This document shows positions 23,301 to 34,521 of a DNA stretch of 64,000 nt, one piece after another. The notes below the pieces were generated by a model. The model saw nothing but the letters and a program-made list of their open reading frames with translations. It ran no database searches and was not told the DNA's origin. Source of the DNA: Casuarina equisetifolia (lineage: Eukaryota > Streptophyta > Magnoliopsida > Fagales > Casuarinaceae); NCBI GenBank assembly GCA_028551475.1, contig CM052355.1:4092001-4156000 (forward strand), read 5' to 3'. The position numbers and the translations under genes are program-made. Positions within the stretch are counted from its first letter, which is position 1. Every line of letters begins with the position of its first letter.

Positions 23301-24739
23301 TAAGAGTTGCATACATGTTTCTAAGTCAAACACTTGTTAAGGGTTAGTAACCAATTTGCTGTTCAATTCTTTTTATTGCCTCTATTTTTAATATTCTGCT
23401 TCTAAAAAATCGATAAGTCTAATCAAGATTATGGAATGTGCAACATAATAGAAATGAATATTAGAATTATAGATTCCTGCCTATGAAATGTAAAAATATG
23501 TGTTTAACATTTTAGATTATAAATAGATTTTTGAGAATCAATTAAATAATATAATAACTCTTTTATTCAAAATTTTAATATGGAATAGGGGTATAATCTC
23601 CTATTCATACTCAAATTCAGTATTGTATCAATGAATAATCTCTTATGATCATTTTTTACACTCGATTTTTCAACATAGTATTAAACCATAATCTTTAATC
23701 GAAAGTGCTAAAATCTTGTAAAAAGTTCACATTCTTTCCTCCACGCGGAGCGAAAGCTTGCGACGCTTGTCGTTGGTCAATTTCCACCCAGGAAATGCCT
23801 AGAAACCATCGTCACTTCAAAGGTCACTTCGCACTTCGATCCAATCGAACTAGGCTACCCTATTCGTAAAATTAACCTCTACTCAAACTACTACTAAAAG
23901 AAGGTTAGGATTTTATGCAGACTTATAACGTCGACCAATCACGAGGAAATTGCTCAAACCTCTATATAAGGCATTTAGTAGAAGTAATCAGCGAATAAAC
24001 TTTCGTGGATGTGACTAAACCATTGTCACTTCAAAGTCTCTGAAGTTGAATTCACCTCCCCATACATAAGATGCTCCAAGCTATCACAGTTAAGCCAAAA
24101 TGGGACGACCAGAAGGTGAGGTTTGGTCTGTCTGTTATGGTCATCTGTTTTTTACTTTCACCCTTGGAACTTCTTTACTTTTGCATTCAAGAATAACGCT
24201 CAGTCTGAAGATGATATATGAATGTAGCGAAAAGATTCTGAAGTTTGAGTCCGCAAGGTTCACCTGTAAGGCTTGGCATTTTTGCCAGTGTTTTCATAAC
24301 CACGTACAAGAGTGGTGACTGTCATTATTTGACTTTTCATCAGAGAATACGCCTTAGAAAGTGAAATCAATGCCTCGTACGCATGACGCAATCCGAATAA
24401 AGACATTGCCGATCTCCACCTTCCAATCACTGATACTTTCATTACATCGATCTATCTACATTCTGCACCCTGCCAGAAGACTCTGCAAGCAAAGGGTAAC
24501 TAGACTCATGTTTGAGAGACCGATTTCTTTAAATTAACCCCAAGGAAAAGTGGGGGGAAAGTAAACATACGACTGTATAAGTAGGAAAGAAAAGGAACGA
24601 AAAAATGAGAAAAGAAAAGAACATTTAACCATTATACTGAAACGGAGATAGCTTTGAGTGCAGCCAAAGTAGCTTATGACCAGAGCTTTTGTAATCAGAT
24701 AGAGAATTGAAACATGCATATTATGCTGAAGAAAAATCC
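23301..24739. other. Intergenic DNA between the HPR duplication units
   Basis: AT-rich, no gene recognised. It contains the second copy of the TATA-bearing block (23757-24018). Confidence 0.45.
23757..24018 (+). repeat. Duplicated block with TATA box, copy 2
   Basis: Partner of 11956-12225. TATATAA lies at 23963-23969. Immediately after it, 24027-24066 (TCTCTGAAGTTGAATTCACC) matches 14287-14325, which at the first locus is 2 kb further downstream. The second locus therefore looks like the first with about 2 kb removed. Confidence 0.6.
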
Positions 24740-27350
24740 AACAGAAAATGCGGGATTCAACATATGAAGAAAGCTGGGTTTATTAGAGAAGAAAGTTTTG
24801 AAATCCTAATCACAAGTTCATACAGAGTCCGGACATATTCCACCATAGATGACAGAATCACAACGTAGAGAGGCCTGAAACGTTCCACTACAAGAGACAG
24901 CTCCGTGGTGATAGCAGAGTAGCCAAAACAGCTACTCTGGTCTCGTTTGTTGCAGTGGTACCATTTTTCCTCTGTAATCTCCAAATACTGAGGAAATAAG
25001 TTGGAGAATATCTCCCCCTTGGCGTTTGAAATGCAGCTCTACTTTAAGTATTCACACATAAATAATTCTCATTTATAACAATTGCAGAAAAAAGAGTGCT
25101 GCACAAATCATCGGCAATAGTGCTCAGAATTTATTCCAAGAAATTCAAGTCAAATGCAATATCTTAAGAATCAGTTAAAGATGAAAGAACTATAACAAAG
25201 CAAGTAAAGACTAATTTTGTTCTTTCACACAGGTCATACATATGTATAGGTGCTAAAAGTTTTACCAACATATGCATGACTTGTTTGCAACCAAACAAGT
25301 TAAATACAAGACATATGAGAGAGAACAAGATTGATTCCGCCGAAGAAATAATCAATTCTAAACGTGCAAATTAATCATGGCCAAGATGTTTTGCCTGCAT
25401 AGAGTTTACCAAAAAAAAGTGTGAACTTTGTGACAGCAGCTTTCCTTGGTACTTCATTAGCATATTAAGCATGCAAAAACTTCTACTACATCCTGCTAGT
25501 CCGAGAAATCCAACAGTTGATCATATTTTCCCCAGAATTGACTACTTCACTACGACAATCTTATATCTTGTATCCGGTGAATAAGGTAGCAAATACCAAA
25601 GGGGTCAAAAAAAAAAAAAAACTTGCAAGTAGGCTCCATTCTGTAACATGTTTCTGCCTTGATCAGGATGCAGAAGAAAGGCAGCAAAACAAACATCTGA
25701 ACCATAACACTTTTTTTCTCTTTCTGACTCGATAAATTCCTTGATATTTGTATCGAACAGAGAAGAATCAGTTTTCTAAATGGGATTTTCGACCAAATAT
25801 GCATGTTATATGAGAATTACCAACGCGTAACATTTACAATCCCAATTAAGAGATTCATGTTCAAAGTTTTTGCTATGAATAATGAACTCAAACAAGAGAC
25901 TCAACCCGGAATCACTGCCGAAAAACTAGAGCTTTAGTCAAAAATGCATCAGAAAAAGATTGAGAACAGACCTGCAAATTAAATCCATAACTCATTCATC
26001 CATGACTGGAGAGAGCAAGGGTTTGTTTGAAAAGAAAGCTTCCAAATTCCCAATCATTAAATCACGCAAACCCTCGAAAGATTCTGTCGTAAAGACAGCT
26101 ACGTGGGGCGACAAGACAACGTTATCCAACGTAAAGAGCTCTTTAGGGACATTAGGCTCATTCTCAAACACATCCAAGCCAGCACCTGCAATCTCTCCGC
26201 GCACCAAACACTGCACTAGCTCCCTCTCATCAACAATGGCTCCACGTCCGATATTGACAATGACACCTTTCTTCCCGAGCGCCAATAGAACTTCCTTATT
26301 AATTATGTGCCGTGTTTGCTCAGTCAATCCGCAACATATAATGAGGACATCGCTATTAGAGGCAAGTTCACAGACGGTTGTGTAGAAAGGGTATGAAACA
26401 AACTCCTTCCTCTCCCTCGAGTTGTATGAGATGCTGCAACCGAAGGCCTCGAGCCTTTTTGCCACTTGGAAGCCAATGCTTCCCAATCCAACAATCCCAA
26501 TTCGCTGGGCTCCTAGCTGCAATGGCCCGTTACCACGACAGGATAGAATACAAATTATTCATGCAATAGAAAATATACAAAAGAATGCACTACATTCGCA
26601 TTTTTCTTTTCCCGGATTAATGTAAAATAAGCACCATATCGAATCAGAAACAAATATAGCTCAATTCCATTGCAGATCGACAGATTGAACATGATGAGCA
26701 TTATGAGCATTATGAGCAGCATTAGAATCACAAGATAATTTGAAGAAAACCTCTGTGGAAGAGATTCGAATTTAGAGAAGACCTTATTCCCGAGGGGGTA
26801 ATCCCCCTTGGCAGGCCAAGCCCCTTGTCTCACATACCGATCAGCAGCAGAAACCTTTCTCAGCACGTCAATCAACAGCCCCACCGCCATGTCCGCGACA
26901 TCCTCAGAGAAAATTTCTCCAGCATTTGCTATAGCGACTCCAAGCCGTCGGCACTCGATGAGGTCGATGTGGTTGAGGCCCGCGCTGGTGGTAACAAGGA
27001 GCCTGAGCGACGGGAGCATCCGTAAAATTTCAGCGTTGATGGGAGGACCGGCGCCGCTGCATAGTATGGCCCGGACTGAGCGTGCATTCGTGGACAAGAA
27101 CTGGTCTAGAGGAAGAGGGGACTCCCACGCTCTGAGCAAATGGAACTTTTTTGAGAAATGGTCCCCGAAACGCTGGAGGACAGGGGGTGGTTTTAGGACT
27201 AGAACTTGAGGTAAATCCTGGGATTGGTTCTCCGGAGGTGCATGAGAAGGAGGGGAACTTGCAGCCATCGGAGGTCAGACTTGGGAGTTAAAGTGAGACT
27301 GAACAGAGATCAGAAACAAGGGAATCTCTCGGCAAAACCAGCAGTTACGA
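24740..27350. repeat. Tandem segmental duplication, unit 2 (contains intact HPR)
   Basis: Second unit of the duplication described at 20586-23300. In both units the minus strand downstream of HPR carries a similar open stretch (ELSxxVERFRPLxVVILSSxVEY, about 20700-20900 and 24790-24960). It has no known domain and may be 3' UTR or an old gene fragment. Confidence 0.75.
25992..27268 (-). CDS. Glyoxylate/hydroxypyruvate reductase HPR3-like (D-isomer 2-hydroxyacid dehydrogenase)
   Basis: NAD(P)H-dependent reductase of hydroxypyruvate, glyoxylate or related 2-keto acids such as hydroxyphenylpyruvate; probably cytosolic, as no targeting signal is visible. Exon 1 27268-26783 and exon 2 26516-25992 are joined by a GT-AG intron (26782-26517) to 336 residues, normal for the family. 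The ATG is at 27266-27268. Nucleotide-binding GLGSIG is at 172-177; the following YNSRER (193-198) has the Ser-Arg typical of NADPH-preferring members. The catalytic triad is R253 (NIGRGA), E282 (FENEP) and H300 (SPHVAV). The donor site is GTCTTC, weaker than usual, but the pseudogene twin has its junction at the same place. I match it to the At2g45630-type gene by family and neighbours. It is the only intact one of at least three or four copies here. Confidence 0.88.
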
Positions 27351-27527
27351 AGAACTTAAGTTTCCAATAACTGCTTGTGTGGCAGAATCTCTTCTCGCAA
27401 GAAGCCCCAGGTTTTGGGAAAGCCTCCTCTTCTTATTGCATCTATGCCCAATAATCATGCTTTTTAAAGAACAGATATGTCAAATCAATATGTTTTATTT
27501 AACGATTGTTGCGTTTGGGTGTTAACG

Positions 27528-27740
27528 TGTCGGAGTGTTAAAATATTTAGTTGCACACTATTATATTTTAGTCAGGCACTTCAATTTTTAAAATGATATT
27601 AGAACTGACCTTATATCTTGCTTGGAGGAGTGTTGAAGTGTTAAAATATCTAATAAAATATTTAGTCTCATATTAGATAAAACGATAAAAGAGTCTGGCC
27701 TTATAAGCTTCCCTTGACAACCAACTATTACACAATAGTT
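27528..27740 (+). mobile_element. Decayed TRIM, same family as the 2326 element
   Basis: Left LTR starts TGTCGGAGTGTTAAAATATTTAG at 27528, lacks the middle and ends near TTCAATTTTTAAAA. A mutated primer site TGATATTAGAACTGACC (about 27593) stands where the 2326 element has TGGTATCAGAGCCAGCC. The right LTR starts TGTTGAAGTGTTAAAATATC at 27631 and keeps GAGTCTGGCCTTATAAGCTTCC and CCAACTATTACACA. It is much more diverged than the first copy. The right end is approximate. Confidence 0.7.
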
Positions 27741-27849
27741 AATTTTACAATTTGAGTTAAACTTTAAATGTTACAAGATATCTTTATGGCTAATTAATTC
27801 CAGCCAATGCTTAAAGTATACTTTTATCGTAAGTCTTTAAAGAGAAAAT

Positions 27850-30300
27850 TAAAAGCTCCCATTATACAAAAACATCCCATGATGCCGCTAAACCCATGCT
27901 ATTGACATGTCTTTCATAAATACAATGGCTTAGACTTTTAGTAAGTGGATCAGCTATTATATCAATTGTACTAATCGACTCTACTAAAATTTCACCTTCC
28001 TTAACATTTTCCTTTATGGTTAAGTACTTTATGTTTATATGTTTGAACCCTCCTAGAATTTTGTTATTATTAATAAACAATATTGTAGCTCTATTATCAC
28101 AATATAACTTGATTGGTTTATTAACAAAATCAAAACCTTGTAATTCTCTTATGAGGTTCTTTAGACAAACAGCTTGAATGGATGCTTTATAGCATGTCAT
28201 AAATTTCAAATGGCATATTAACAAGATGTCATCATTGTCTGTTTTAAGCTTTTCCATGAAATTACTCTTACTACCATCATAAACACATATCATGATGTAG
28301 ATTTCCAATCATCTTTACATATAATAAAATTTGAATATGTAAACCCAACTAACTCTAGTTCTTCTATATGCCTGTAAGTCATCATACAATCTTTTGTTCT
28401 CTTTAAGTACCGTAAGACCTTCCTAACAGCTATCCAATACTCTTGTCCAAGATTCAATTGATATCTTCTAAGAAGTCTTGTTATAAAAGCTATATCAAGG
28501 CACGTACAAACTTGAGCATACATAATACTACCAAGCGCACTCGCATATGATATATTTTTCATTAAAGCTTTCTCTTCCTCTGTCTTAGGGCATTGATCTT
28601 TATTCAATTTATCACTTTTATAGATAAGCACCTTACCTCCTTTACAATCTTCCATGTTATACCATTCAAGTATTTGACCTATATAAGCCTTTTGAGAAAG
28701 CCCCAATAAACGCCTAGAACGGTCTCTTTGAATTTCAATCCTTAAAACATAAGTTGCTTCACCAAGATCCTTCATATCAAACTAAGTTGATAATGATTAT
28801 TTAGTTTCATGAAGTAACGTTTGATTATTACTCACAAGCAAAATGTCATCCACATAAAGGATAAGAAAGACTGGAGTTCTCCCACTAATCTTGGTGTATA
28901 TACAACGATCTACTCTATTCTCCATAAAACCATATGAAGTGATAAAATTATCAAACTTTATGTATTACTGTTTAGAAGCCTGCTTTAATTCATAAATAGA
29001 CTTCTTAAGTCTGCAAACAAATTTTTCTCCTCCTTTAATTTTAAAACCTTCAGGTTATGTCATATACACTGTTTCATCTAAAGTTCCATTCAGAAAGCAG
29101 TTTTAATATCTATTTAGTACAATTCCATATCAAAATGAGCTACAAGAGTCATTACGATTCTAAAGGAATCTTTAGAAGAAACTAGAGAAAAAGTTTCATT
29201 ATAATCTATTCATTCTTTCTGTGTGAAACCCTTTGCTACTAATCTGGCTTTAAACCTTTTAATTTGTCCAATAGAACTCCTTTTAGTCTTATATACCCAC
29301 TTACAACCAACAGATTTACAATCTTTGGGTAAGTCAACAAGTTCTTAGACATTATTATACTGCATCGACTGCATTTCATCTTGCATTGCATCTAACCATA
29401 ACTTTGCTTGAGAACTCGATATTGCTTCCAGATACGTTATTAGACCCTTTATAATTCCTATATCATAATCATGTTCACTCAAATAAACTAAATAACCTAG
29501 ATGAATTGCAGATCTTCTTTCTCTAGTTGATCTTCGAAGTATAGGTTCAAAATCTTGACCAAGTCTTTTATGCCACAACATGTATGATTGCTCTTTAGGT
29601 AGAGACCTTTTGGGAACAACCTTTTCAATATTGTAGACATTATAGGGAGATAAACTTAATTGATATAAACCATATGATAAAACACAAGATCCAACTTGAT
29701 TTGAATTATAAAACAAAATAATCATTGAATTCTTTATTTCAAACGCATAACCATCCATGTCTAAAATAGAAATTGAAATTAAATTTCATTTAAAAGACAG
29801 TACATAAAAAGTGTTCTTCAATAACATTTAAAAATCATAATCTAATGTCAAAACAATATCTCCCACAAAGTCTACAGAGACTTTAGCATTATTCCCAACT
29901 GTAAGCCATAGTTCATCTTTACTTGGTCTCCGTTTGTTTATGAACTCCTGAATAGTAAAAGCAACATGATTATTTGCACTAGTATCGAACCACCAAAAAC
30001 TTGATGGGCTATAGATAAATTAGATTCACAAGCAAAAACAAAAAAACTATTACCTATTGGCTTGCATTTTAGAAGACAAGATTTGTACTTGTTATACTCT
30101 TTTTTCATGTGACCATTCTTCTTAAAAAAAAAACAACAGTCACTCACTTTCTTAAATAGTGTTTTCTTAACTCCACCTTTATGACCAGATGAACTCACAT
30201 TCTTAGAGGTTAAAGGAATACCTGGATGACTTGGCGTAGCTGCTCTTCTTCCTTTTCTCACATTTAAATTGGGTGAATATATAACCATATGCGACTTGTT
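27850..30300 (-). mobile_element. Ty1/Copia retrotransposon, degenerate and integrase-deleted
   Basis: Reading down the minus strand: gag zinc-knuckle region (about 30290-29940, with the knuckle reading CFFFKKNGHMKK, so two of its Cys/His ligands are lost); GAG-pre-integrase segment ending LWHKRLG (about 29590); then directly the pre-RT segment RRSTRERRSAIHLGY. The whole integrase core is therefore deleted at about 29560. Reverse transcriptase follows, damaged, with the YVDD-type motif about 28850 and MKDLGEATYVL at 28775. RNase H follows (27862-28308), with YCDNRA and DPLTKSL near the end. Stops and frameshifts lie between these parts. I could not define LTRs. It sits between the intact HPR gene and CXE copy B. 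It cannot move on its own. Confidence 0.85.
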
Positions 30301-30529
30301 TCACATCAATTTATCTTCTCCAAGTTGCCAAAATCCTATTTTCAAATCAAATTTGGAGAAGATTTAGGTCTCAAAGAGTTAAGCTAAAAGTGTGGATTAG
30401 TTTGGCAATGGGAACTTATCATTTGTAAGATAATAGTTCAATTACTTATAATTTATGACAATCCTTAGCTTCTATTTTGCTTGTTTCGCTTATTTGTTGA
30501 CATAAAGGGCTTAAACTTGAGTATAGACT

Positions 30530-31230
30530 AATCTGATTCTACCTTGTCAATGTGGCATGACACCACAATAGAATTCTTAAGAATGGGAATCTTATCTAAT
30601 TATTCTTCTGCTATTTTTAAGATGACGTCCATACTCTGTTCTTCCTCATCAAAGAAGATAGACTTAAGGTCAAGGTCTGCATCGTCTTCTCGAGGTGTGA
30701 CTTGGTTCAGGAATTCGATCAGTTGAGCTCCTCTCTTATCGTGCGGACATTTGTTAGTAAAATGGATTTCTCTGTTACAAGCGAAACACCAAGAGCATCG
30801 TTATGAGAGTAGCCTTTTTTTGTTGTAAATGAATCCCATATATGGGATTTCTCTGAAAGCAGTTCCACGATCTGATGCAAAAAAAATAGGACGACGTGTG
30901 AGAAAGAAAATGACGATAATACTGGGAACGTGTGGACACGAGGAATCAATTACTGTCCACTCGTTTGTTCGTGGGTTCACTAGGATTAGTGGTGAGTGGC
31001 CGTGTGTCGTGGCTTCCAGCTCACTCAACAAAGTTGTGCTCTACAATTTGCAGCGGCGAACAGCCTTTTATTAAAGATATCAGTCTGTCGACGAGGCATA
31101 ATTGTGGAGGTTCACTCTCTGCAGTTAATGCGAAACCTTTCAAGTTAGCCTGAATTTCTGGCTCATTTTTAATGCCCTCTTGAATAGCCTGAAAATACAG
31201 GTCCTTTTTCCTCGTCTTCTTCACTGTCTT
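30530..31230 (-). mobile_element. Retroelement-like fragment with CCHC zinc knuckle
   Basis: Near 30800-30750 the minus strand encodes CFACNREIHFTNKC, an exact Cx2Cx4Hx4C zinc knuckle as in gag of retroelements or plant pararetroviruses, followed by an acidic stretch and a stop. Further upstream on the same strand (31224-31021) is a 67-codon stretch rich in charged residues that I do not recognise. It is not part of the Copia element next to it, whose own knuckle is separate. The family is unassigned. Confidence 0.4.
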
Positions 31231-31959
31231 GAAGAAAAACCAAAAAGCCGAAACTTCTTAATCTTTGTCATTTCCGCGCGTTTCATATACTCTTAAGTTC
31301 CTTACATCCCAAACGGAAGAAAGATAGGAGTTCCTCGATAGAACCAAGGCAGTGTTGATTTTTAATATCATCCACAGGAGCCAGTGAGTCTCGGCGTCGT
31401 AGGCTTGATGCACGTTGTGGTCAAAGTCGGTCTCACCCAAAGCAGAAAAGGGAAGACATTTGAAGCTGACAAAAAAAGTTTCCTTTGCTTGTAATTGCAT
31501 ATAAAAGTGACTGTAGATAGTGTGTTACAGATAGCTATAAAAGTGACTGAAAATGTGGCTGTCATCGGTATCATCTTTAGATACCAATATAAAAGGAGAA
31601 AGACTTTAAATAATATATTTTTAGAATAAGAATTCAGTGAAAAAAAAAAGGGCAAAATAAAAAACAAATGGACAATACCTAAAAACGAGGCAGCCTTTCA
31701 GTCTGCATCAATCATATCCTTTAATTGGAAATAACTGGACAGCTTGGGTCCGAAAAGGACCCTACACCATTTTCCTCTTACAAAACAGAGGAAAGCTCCG
31801 AGGCCGGCCCCTCCTCTTAGCGGTAAGTATTCTTCCTACTACTACCACCATCCCCTCTTCGTTGCTGCCTACTAATTTCCTACGCGAGACGGTCCCTTCT
31901 TCAATCCGTACCCTTTCTCTCCCCCTGCGCATCTCTCCTCATAGGCACATACAAGAGAT
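31231..31959. other. Intergenic DNA upstream of CXE copy B
   Basis: No gene recognised. The final 80 bases match the leader of CXE copy A. A purine/AT-rich tract lies near 31640-31665. Confidence 0.45.
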
Positions 31960-32919
31960 ATGGCAGAGCAAACATCTTCCGTTGATCCCTACAAGTTGCT
32001 CCAGATCAGCCTTAACCCAGATGGCTCCCTCACCAGACTTGCCCCACTCCCCACAGTGTCAACCACCACCGATTCCAGCTCCGACGAACCAGTCCTCTCC
32101 AAGGATATCCCTCTCAACCCCACCACCAGTACCTTCATCCGACTTTTGCTCCCCAACCCTGTCCCTCCAAACCAAAAGCTCCCTCTTATCATATACTTCC
32201 ATGGCGGGGGCTTCATTCTCTTCAGCGCCACCTCACAATTTTTCCATGATTCTTGTAGCAGAATGGCAGCTCGAATCCCTGCTGTAATAGCATCAGTTGA
32301 ATACCGTCTGGCTCCCGAACACCGACTTCCGGCGGCTTATGATGACGCCGTGGAAGCAATCATCTGGGTCCGGAACCAGGCCAAGGACATCAACTGTGAA
32401 CCATGGTTAAGAGACTACGTTGACTTCTCACGCTGCCTTTTAATGGGTAGCAGTGCCGGGGGCAATATCGCGTACCATGCAGCTTTACGCGTGCTTGATG
32501 TTGATCTTAAACCGGTTGAGATCCAAGGGTTGATCCTTAATGACCCGTACTTTGGTGGGGTACAGAGGACGGAATCGGAGATGAGACTGATCAACGACCG
32601 GATATTGCCGTTGGTTTGTAATGACTTGATGTGGGAGTTGTCCTTGCCTAAGGGTGCTGATCGTGATCATGAATACTGTAATCTGATGGTCGGCGGGTCC
32701 CATGATGGCAAGATCGGACGACTGCCGAGGTGTTTGGTCAGAGGATATGGCGGGGACCCATTGTTAGATAGGCAGAAGGAGCTTGTGAAGATGTTGGAGG
32801 CACGTGGGGTGCACGCGGTTGGGCGCTTTGAGGATGGAGGTTTCCATGGTGTGGAGCTCTTTGACCCCACGAAGGCGGAAGACTTGCTGAAGGATATCAA
32901 GGATTTTGTTAGGAGTTAG
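31960..32919 (+). CDS. CXE8: Carboxylesterase CXE8-like, copy B
   Basis: Intronless CXE carboxylesterase (alpha/beta-hydrolase), 319 residues, the normal length. ATG at 31960. HGGG oxyanion hole at 81-84, nucleophile S165 in GSSAGG, D266 (GGDPLLD), H296 (GGFHGVEL), RLAPEHR intact. Residue numbering is identical to copy A (17529), with which it shares leader, coding region and 3' flank, so the two arose by duplication of a unit of about 1.4 kb. Copy B keeps the stop TAG that copy A has lost and the more usual residues at several family positions (HR, DRQ), so it is likely the ancestral form. Substrate unknown; members of this family hydrolyse short acyl esters. Confidence 0.93.
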   Translation: MAEQTSSVDPYKLLQISLNPDGSLTRLAPLPTVSTTTDSSSDEPVLSKDIPLNPTTSTFIRLLLPNPVPPNQKLPLIIYFHGGGFILFSATSQFFHDSCSRMAARIPAVIASVEYRLAPEHRLPAAYDDAVEAIIWVRNQAKDINCEPWLRDYVDFSRCLLMGSSAGGNIAYHAALRVLDVDLKPVEIQGLILNDPYFGGVQRTESEMRLINDRILPLVCNDLMWELSLPKGADRDHEYCNLMVGGSHDGKIGRLPRCLVRGYGGDPLLDRQKELVKMLEARGVHAVGRFEDGGFHGVELFDPTKAEDLLKDIKDFVRS

Positions 32920-33585
32920 TGCATCTGAAAGCACTGGTTATGAAGTCAGATCCACCATGTGAAGCTGTCTTCGCAGGTAGAACATTTGTTCACACGTTTC
33001 TTCTGGTCTCTCTTTTTCCATTCAGTAGTTGAAAAAAAAAATTAATAAGTACTGTAGTCTTGTGGCACGCGATTCAGCAATCATGTTCTGCCCAGATGAT
33101 GCCTGGTCAGGAAAAAACAGCCTTTGGTTTTCATATATGTATGTAGACTTGGTTCTGTAATAACTACATGAAAATGACTGGGCAGTGCCAGAGCACTAGT
33201 ATGTGTACCTATTTTTCTATTAACAAGTTGGTGTTTCTCTCTATTCATGATAGCACTGTGAGATTTGACCGGACACAGTGCTCTAAATTCAACGAATATA
33301 AAACTACTCTTTGCTTATCAAGAACATGACAACTTACCCATGTTCTCCAACTTGCCTAATTGGTTGGCAATGTGTCAACGCCCCATGGAAAATAATTTCC
33401 AGCACTAAGACAAGACACTTTATGTTGAGGGCTCTTTTTAATTACGTCTTCTTCACTTATTCGCTAGGATCGATAAACGGCTAGAAGGAATTCCCACGCT
33501 CTTGTAATATTGATTCCATTCACCATTTGTCCAGGAAAAGTTAAAAGGGAAAATCATGAACACAACCGGGCGGAAAGGAGACACT
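32920..33585. other. Intergenic DNA between CXE copy B and the CXE9-like gene
   Basis: Convergent 3' flanks. 32990-33270 matches the 3' flank of CXE copy A. No gene recognised in the rest. Confidence 0.5.
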
Positions 33586-34521
33586 TCATCTAACAAATTC
33601 TTTTACTATATTTAGAACAACTTCAGCTCGCCGGGGGTCCACGAAGTGAATGTTATGGAACCCTGTCTCGTCGAAGCAGGCCTCGACATGGACCCCAGCC
33701 CTGACCAACATTTTCACCAACTCTTGCTGCCGATCAATCATTGAGTTGCAACCGAACCCGATCACTAGGCACCTTCCTAGCCCACTGAGCGAATCCTTGT
33801 GCGGGCCTGCCGCCATCGGATTGCAATACCGATGGTCCCGATCGACCCCTGGTGGCAAAGCCAGTTCCCACATGAGGTCGAGCACAGGCAAAGGCAGAAT
33901 CTCGTCGGTAGCGAAATGCAGCTCGGACGGACTTCTTCGTACACCACTAAACATGGGTTGGTTCAGTATAATCCCAGCAAGCGTAATTGAGGTTTCATAA
34001 GCCTTCAAACCTGTATAGAACGCGATGTTTCCGCCACTTCCACCACCATAAAGATAACACCTAGAGAAGTCTCCGTAGTCTCTTACCCACGGCTCCCCGG
34101 TGGGGTTCGTGGCCTGTTGTTTCACCCAAAGGACGGCCTCCATGAAGTCGTGGTACTGAGACGGAAGCCGGCTCTCGGGCGCTAGCCTGAAGTTCACGGA
34201 GACGACGACAGCGGGAATATTGCTCGCGATTCGCGTGCAGTCTGTGTGGGCCATGAAGTCTGCGGCGCTTAGGTGAACCCAGCCGCCGTGGTGGGCGTAG
34301 ATGATGATTGGAAGCCGAGCGTTCGAAGGCAATTCTGTTGGCAGAAAGACGCGGACCCATGTTTTTTTTTCCACGTTGAGATTTACGTCCTTGGAAATAA
34401 CGAGGTCACCGGGTGCGGCAATAGGGTTTGCCTCGATCGTCGGCTGGTTGAGACTGCGAGTGACCGTGCCGTCGGGGTTGATTGTGAGCGCCAGGTGCTC
34501 GTAGGCGTCGAACTTCGACAT
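33586..34521 (-). CDS. CXE9: Carboxylesterase CXE9-like with altered catalytic residues
   Basis: Intronless CXE-family alpha/beta-hydrolase, 311 residues from the ATG at 34519-34521 (MSKFDAYEHLALTINPDG, which lines up with the starts of copies A and B). An in-frame upstream extension exists but no upstream Met fits the family. Nucleophile S162 sits in GGGSGGN and His289 in TGFHN. The position of the catalytic Asp, 30 residues before the His, is N259 (GFGCNSMID; AAC). The oxyanion segment reads HHGGW (77-81) where copies A and B have HGGGF. RLAPES and GDFSRC are family motifs. As I recall, CXE9-type proteins have HGSGW, so the Trp is ancestral but the second His is not. The enzyme may be weak, inactive or altered in substrate. 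The frame is fully open, so it is not an obvious pseudogene. Convergent with CXE copy B. Confidence 0.88.
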   Translation of the reverse strand: MSKFDAYEHLALTINPDGTVTRSLNQPTIEANPIAAPGDLVISKDVNLNVEKKTWVRVFLPTELPSNARLPIIIYAHHGGWVHLSAADFMAHTDCTRIASNIPAVVVSVNFRLAPESRLPSQYHDFMEAVLWVKQQATNPTGEPWVRDYGDFSRCYLYGGGSGGNIAFYTGLKAYETSITLAGIILNQPMFSGVRRSPSELHFATDEILPLPVLDLMWELALPPGVDRDHRYCNPMAAGPHKDSLSGLGRCLVIGFGCNSMIDRQQELVKMLVRAGVHVEACFDETGFHNIHFVDPRRAEVVLNIVKEFVR

